Positions 21,596 to 23,370 of a stretch of 23,370 bases of DNA are shown piece by piece. The stretch covers positions 1 to 23,370 of the forward strand of contig JAGOSU010000005.1 in the NCBI GenBank assembly GCA_018062165.1, read 5' to 3'. The stretch comes from Minisyncoccota bacterium (GTDB lineage Bacteria; Patescibacteriota; Minisyncoccia; Phycocordibacterales; Phycocordibacteraceae). The notes under the pieces are model-generated. The model had not been told where the DNA came from and did not search any database. It saw only the letters and a program-made list of their open reading frames with translations. The number at the start of each line of letters is the position of its first letter. Positions within the stretch are counted from its first letter, which is position 1. A program made the translations under genes and the position numbers.

Positions 21596-21949
21596 TTATT
21601 GTATATGAGCTTTGCACGTCCGAGCTGAAGGGTCTGCGTTCAGCCGAGCTTCCTCTATCTCCTCACCTCCGGTTTCGCAGATACCGTAGGTTCCCGCATC
21701 AATACGTGCGAGTGCGGCAAGCACGAGGTTGTAGCGAATCTCGAGATCCTTAAGGATTGCGGTGTTTGCCTCATACCCCTCAATGAGGTCAGCGGCGTCG
21801 TTGCGGTCTGGCTCCTGCCCAGTCTCTGGAGGGACTGCTTCCCAGTCTGCGGGGTTCGAAGGATTGCGGCGCCCGATGGTCAAGAGCTCACTTTCGAGCC
21901 GAGTCTTCTCCTCGGTAAGGCGGTCCTTGTAGACAGATATATCGTTCAT
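21596..21949 (-). CDS. DksA/TraR-like coiled-coil protein with degenerate zinc site
   Basis: DksA/TraR proteins enter the RNA polymerase secondary channel and modify transcription. The 117-residue product has a helical N-terminal half, an acidic stretch around residues 45-60, a second helix of the coiled coil, and the family ending G-TYGICETG-EEIEEARLNADPSARTCKAH. The zinc ligands would fall at residues 91, 94, 112 and 115 with the canonical spacing, but they are Cys, Gly, Cys and His, so one ligand is lost. The tip Asp residues of DksA are not obvious. The start at 21949 is preferred to the GTG at 21958 because a TGC-TACAGT box ends 7 nt before it. Confidence 0.82.
   Translation of the reverse strand: MNDISVYKDRLTEEKTRLESELLTIGRRNPSNPADWEAVPPETGQEPDRNDAADLIEGYEANTAILKDLEIRYNLVLAALARIDAGTYGICETGGEEIEEARLNADPSARTCKAHIQ
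21598..21603 (-). promoter_or_regulatory. -10 element, leaderless transcript of the 21591 gene
   Basis: TACAAT (21603-21598) ends 6 nt before the ATG at 21591 and overlaps the upstream TAA. Confidence 0.5.
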
Positions 21950-21956
21950 GACGGGC

Positions 21957-21965
21957 ACTGTAGCA
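21957..21965 (-). promoter_or_regulatory. Extended -10 element, leaderless transcript of the DksA-like gene
   Basis: TGC-TACAGT (21965-21957) ends 7 nt before the ATG at 21949 and covers the upstream GTG, arguing against that start. Confidence 0.52.
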
Positions 21966-21968
21966 CAC

Positions 21969-23234
21969 TCATTCTCCCTTGGTAGCGGTCAGGCGTTCAG
22001 CGAGCTGGATAAACGCCCCCTCGTCCCGCGCGATGATGAGTGTCTCTTTGTCGTGGTAGCCGTAGACAAGAATGCTCCTCCCTTTCTCATCCTTAAGCAC
22101 TCGTATGTCGCGGCTTGCTGCCACACTATCGGAGAACGTAAGCGGCTCTAGCAGCGGAGAGGTTGATGCCATCGCATCTTTTGGATAGGAGGGGTAGAGG
22201 AGGGAGAGATCGCGCTCCATAGTGTCTTCCCAGTCGAGCATGCCGGCAAACGTGCGCTCGTAGGAGGAGACGCTGAAGATAAAGAAGGCCCGTGTCTCTT
22301 CTCCTGCATGTATGACACCTACGGTGCTCTCGTCGAGAATATTGCGAAGAAGGATGCTTGGAGCAGGAAGCCCGAGCGCACGAATGAGCGCGCCACCTGG
22401 AGCTGGGAACTTGAAGGGCGTGCCTTCTTCGGTGGTGGTTGCAGTAGTGATATAGGTAACGACCACATTTCCCTGTGGAACCGAGCCTCCGCCGACTTCC
22501 GCAATCGAACGCATGAGATCCCCTCCCTTACCTGTCACTTCGCGGCGCGCATCAGCAAACACCAGTGACTGCACCATGTCATCCATAGGAATAATTGAAC
22601 GGTCTTGTGACCATTGATACGCCGCATAGATTCCCACAAGCCCTAGCAGAATGAGCATGCCGCCGATGATGAACTTCGCACGACTCAACCTCTTTTCGGT
22701 CACCACTTCGCGTGGTTCCACCTTCTTCGCATCCTTCTCTGCCGCAAGCACTGAGAAGACGGAGGCATTGTTTGCATCTATGTGCTCGGAAAAATCACTC
22801 TTATACGTGTGAATAGGAGCAACCTTGGAAGAAACAGGGGGCTTGGTAAGCGGAATAGGCACATCCGTTTTGATAGGAGCGGGAGTCGGAGGCGTCGGTA
22901 CGTTCAATGCCGCAGCCTTCTCTCTGAGGCGCGCGAGTATCTCCTCCTTAGTTTCCTTGGGCGGTGCAGGTACCGCAGGCTTCGGAGCCTCCGGAACGGG
23001 AGAAGGCGATTCAACAGGGATGGGTTCACGTCCAAGACGCACCGTTGGCTCTGGAGCAGCCTTGGGGGCGACGGGTTCTGGAGCGACAACCGCAGGGGCG
23101 ACGGGCGCAGGCGCGACAGACGGCGCCATGTCCTGTGGTTTCTTACCGCCGCCAAACATCGCCACGTCTTTGGCGAAGGTGCGCACGTGAGCGGAGCGCT
23201 GGTTTCCGAATGTAGCGTTTGCGTTATCTGCCAC
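21969..23234 (-). CDS. Single-pass membrane protein with proline-rich N-terminus, 421 aa
   Basis: I do not recognise a named function. Residues about 1-135 are a disordered cytoplasmic tail dominated by Pro, Ala, Val and Glu. A charged helical stretch (ETKEEILARLREKAAALN) lies at about 93-110. One membrane segment is at about 187-207. The exported domain (about 210-421) contains FAGMLDWEDTM, a pattern I associate from memory with uncharacterised CPR membrane proteins, and ends in a beta-rich region (ILVYGYHDKETLIIARDE). The start codon is GTG at 23234, with a TACAAT box 10 nt upstream. It ends 20 nt before the DksA-like gene on the same strand. Confidence 0.83.
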   Translation of the reverse strand: MADNANATFGNQRSAHVRTFAKDVAMFGGGKKPQDMAPSVAPAPVAPAVVAPEPVAPKAAPEPTVRLGREPIPVESPSPVPEAPKPAVPAPPKETKEEILARLREKAAALNVPTPPTPAPIKTDVPIPLTKPPVSSKVAPIHTYKSDFSEHIDANNASVFSVLAAEKDAKKVEPREVVTEKRLSRAKFIIGGMLILLGLVGIYAAYQWSQDRSIIPMDDMVQSLVFADARREVTGKGGDLMRSIAEVGGGSVPQGNVVVTYITTATTTEEGTPFKFPAPGGALIRALGLPAPSILLRNILDESTVGVIHAGEETRAFFIFSVSSYERTFAGMLDWEDTMERDLSLLYPSYPKDAMASTSPLLEPLTFSDSVAASRDIRVLKDEKGRSILVYGYHDKETLIIARDEGAFIQLAERLTATKGE

Positions 23235-23244
23235 GATACTTCGT

Positions 23245-23250
23245 ATTGTA
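23245..23250 (-). promoter_or_regulatory. -10 element of the 23234 gene
   Basis: TACAAT ends 10 nt before the GTG at 23234, giving a leader of about 4 nt. Confidence 0.42.
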
Positions 23251-23255
23251 CACGC

Positions 23256-23370
23256 CTACCCCCGGGAAGTGATGGTGAAGCGCTTCGGATCTTCACACAT
23301 GTCCGTAAACGCATCTGCTGCCTCCTTAAGCTTTGCAGAAGAGGAGCGCCCGAAGGAGATAACCTCAACC
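23256..23370 (-). CDS. C-terminal part of an unidentified protein, 5' end outside window
   Basis: The frame is open from the window edge to TAG at 23256-23258 and encodes 37 complete residues, starting VEVISFGRSSSAKLKEAADA and ending in TITSRG. It looks like a beta strand followed by a charged helix and a short tail. No family can be assigned from this fragment. It is in the same orientation as the next gene, which starts 21 nt later. Confidence 0.6.
   Translation of the reverse strand, partial: VEVISFGRSSSAKLKEAADAFTDMCEDPKRFTITSRG

Noticed and set aside
1..23370. UGA reassigned as a sense codon, as in some CPR lineages
   Set aside because: Several genes end normally at TGA with well-placed downstream starts (CYTH, PrgI, 12298 and 13809 genes), and no conserved domain needs an internal TGA.
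1..23370. CRISPR arrays, IS elements, integrases or phage genes
   Set aside because: No regularly spaced repeats, transposase or integrase motifs, or terminal inverted repeats were found.

Overview
The window reads as a compact bacterial chromosome segment of roughly balanced GC, almost all coding, with most genes on the minus strand. The likely source is a member of the Patescibacteria/CPR (Parcubacteria-like). That is an inference from the combination of a chromosomal PrgI/VirB4/VirB6-type secretion cluster, many short lineage-restricted membrane or exported proteins, shortened housekeeping enzymes, and genes with almost no 5' untranslated region. No 16S rRNA is present to confirm it. No IS element, phage gene, CRISPR array or convincing tRNA was found.

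Layout. Positions 1-3640 hold a modified str locus on the minus strand: rpsL and rpsG, a terminator, two unfamiliar genes, then a separately promoted fusA (EF-G) running off the left edge. Positions 3720-5350 hold an unfamiliar plus-strand gene, an SGNH/GDSL esterase and a CYTH-domain protein. Positions 5363-14780 are a minus-strand array forming a type IV secretion-like cluster. In transcription order it is: an exported protein with a calcium-binding-type repeat, a large exported Cys-containing protein, a VirB6/TrbL-like polytopic protein with a long coiled-coil tail, a proline-rich protein, PrgI, a short TraC/VirB4 N-domain-like protein, a VirB4 ATPase, and a multi-TM protein. No relaxase, coupling ATPase, VirB11 or entry-exclusion gene is visible, so conjugation is not the obvious job; DNA uptake, protein export or a host-contact apparatus are possible.

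Positions 14845-19014 carry rsmA, a small exported protein, a UvrD/PcrA helicase without the usual C-terminal extension, and a divergent gene for an anchored exported protein. The small exported protein and the anchored protein share the same Cys-containing C-terminal pattern. Positions 19070-20783 carry a LysM-M23 peptidoglycan hydrolase with its own promoter and leader hairpin but no ATG/GTG/TTG start, followed by a PAP2 phosphatase. The right end (20932-23370) holds a polytopic membrane protein, a DksA/TraR-like protein with a degenerate zinc site, a large proline-rich single-pass membrane protein and the tail of an unidentified gene.

The most striking window-wide pattern is regulatory. 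At least ten genes have a -10 hexamer, often with an extended TGn, ending exactly 6-7 nt before the start codon, so transcription should begin on or next to the first codon (leaderless mRNAs). The ribosomal gene rpsL, fusA and the LysM-M23 gene instead have -35/-10 promoters with real leaders. I used this pattern to choose several start codons. None of these promoter calls has been tested.
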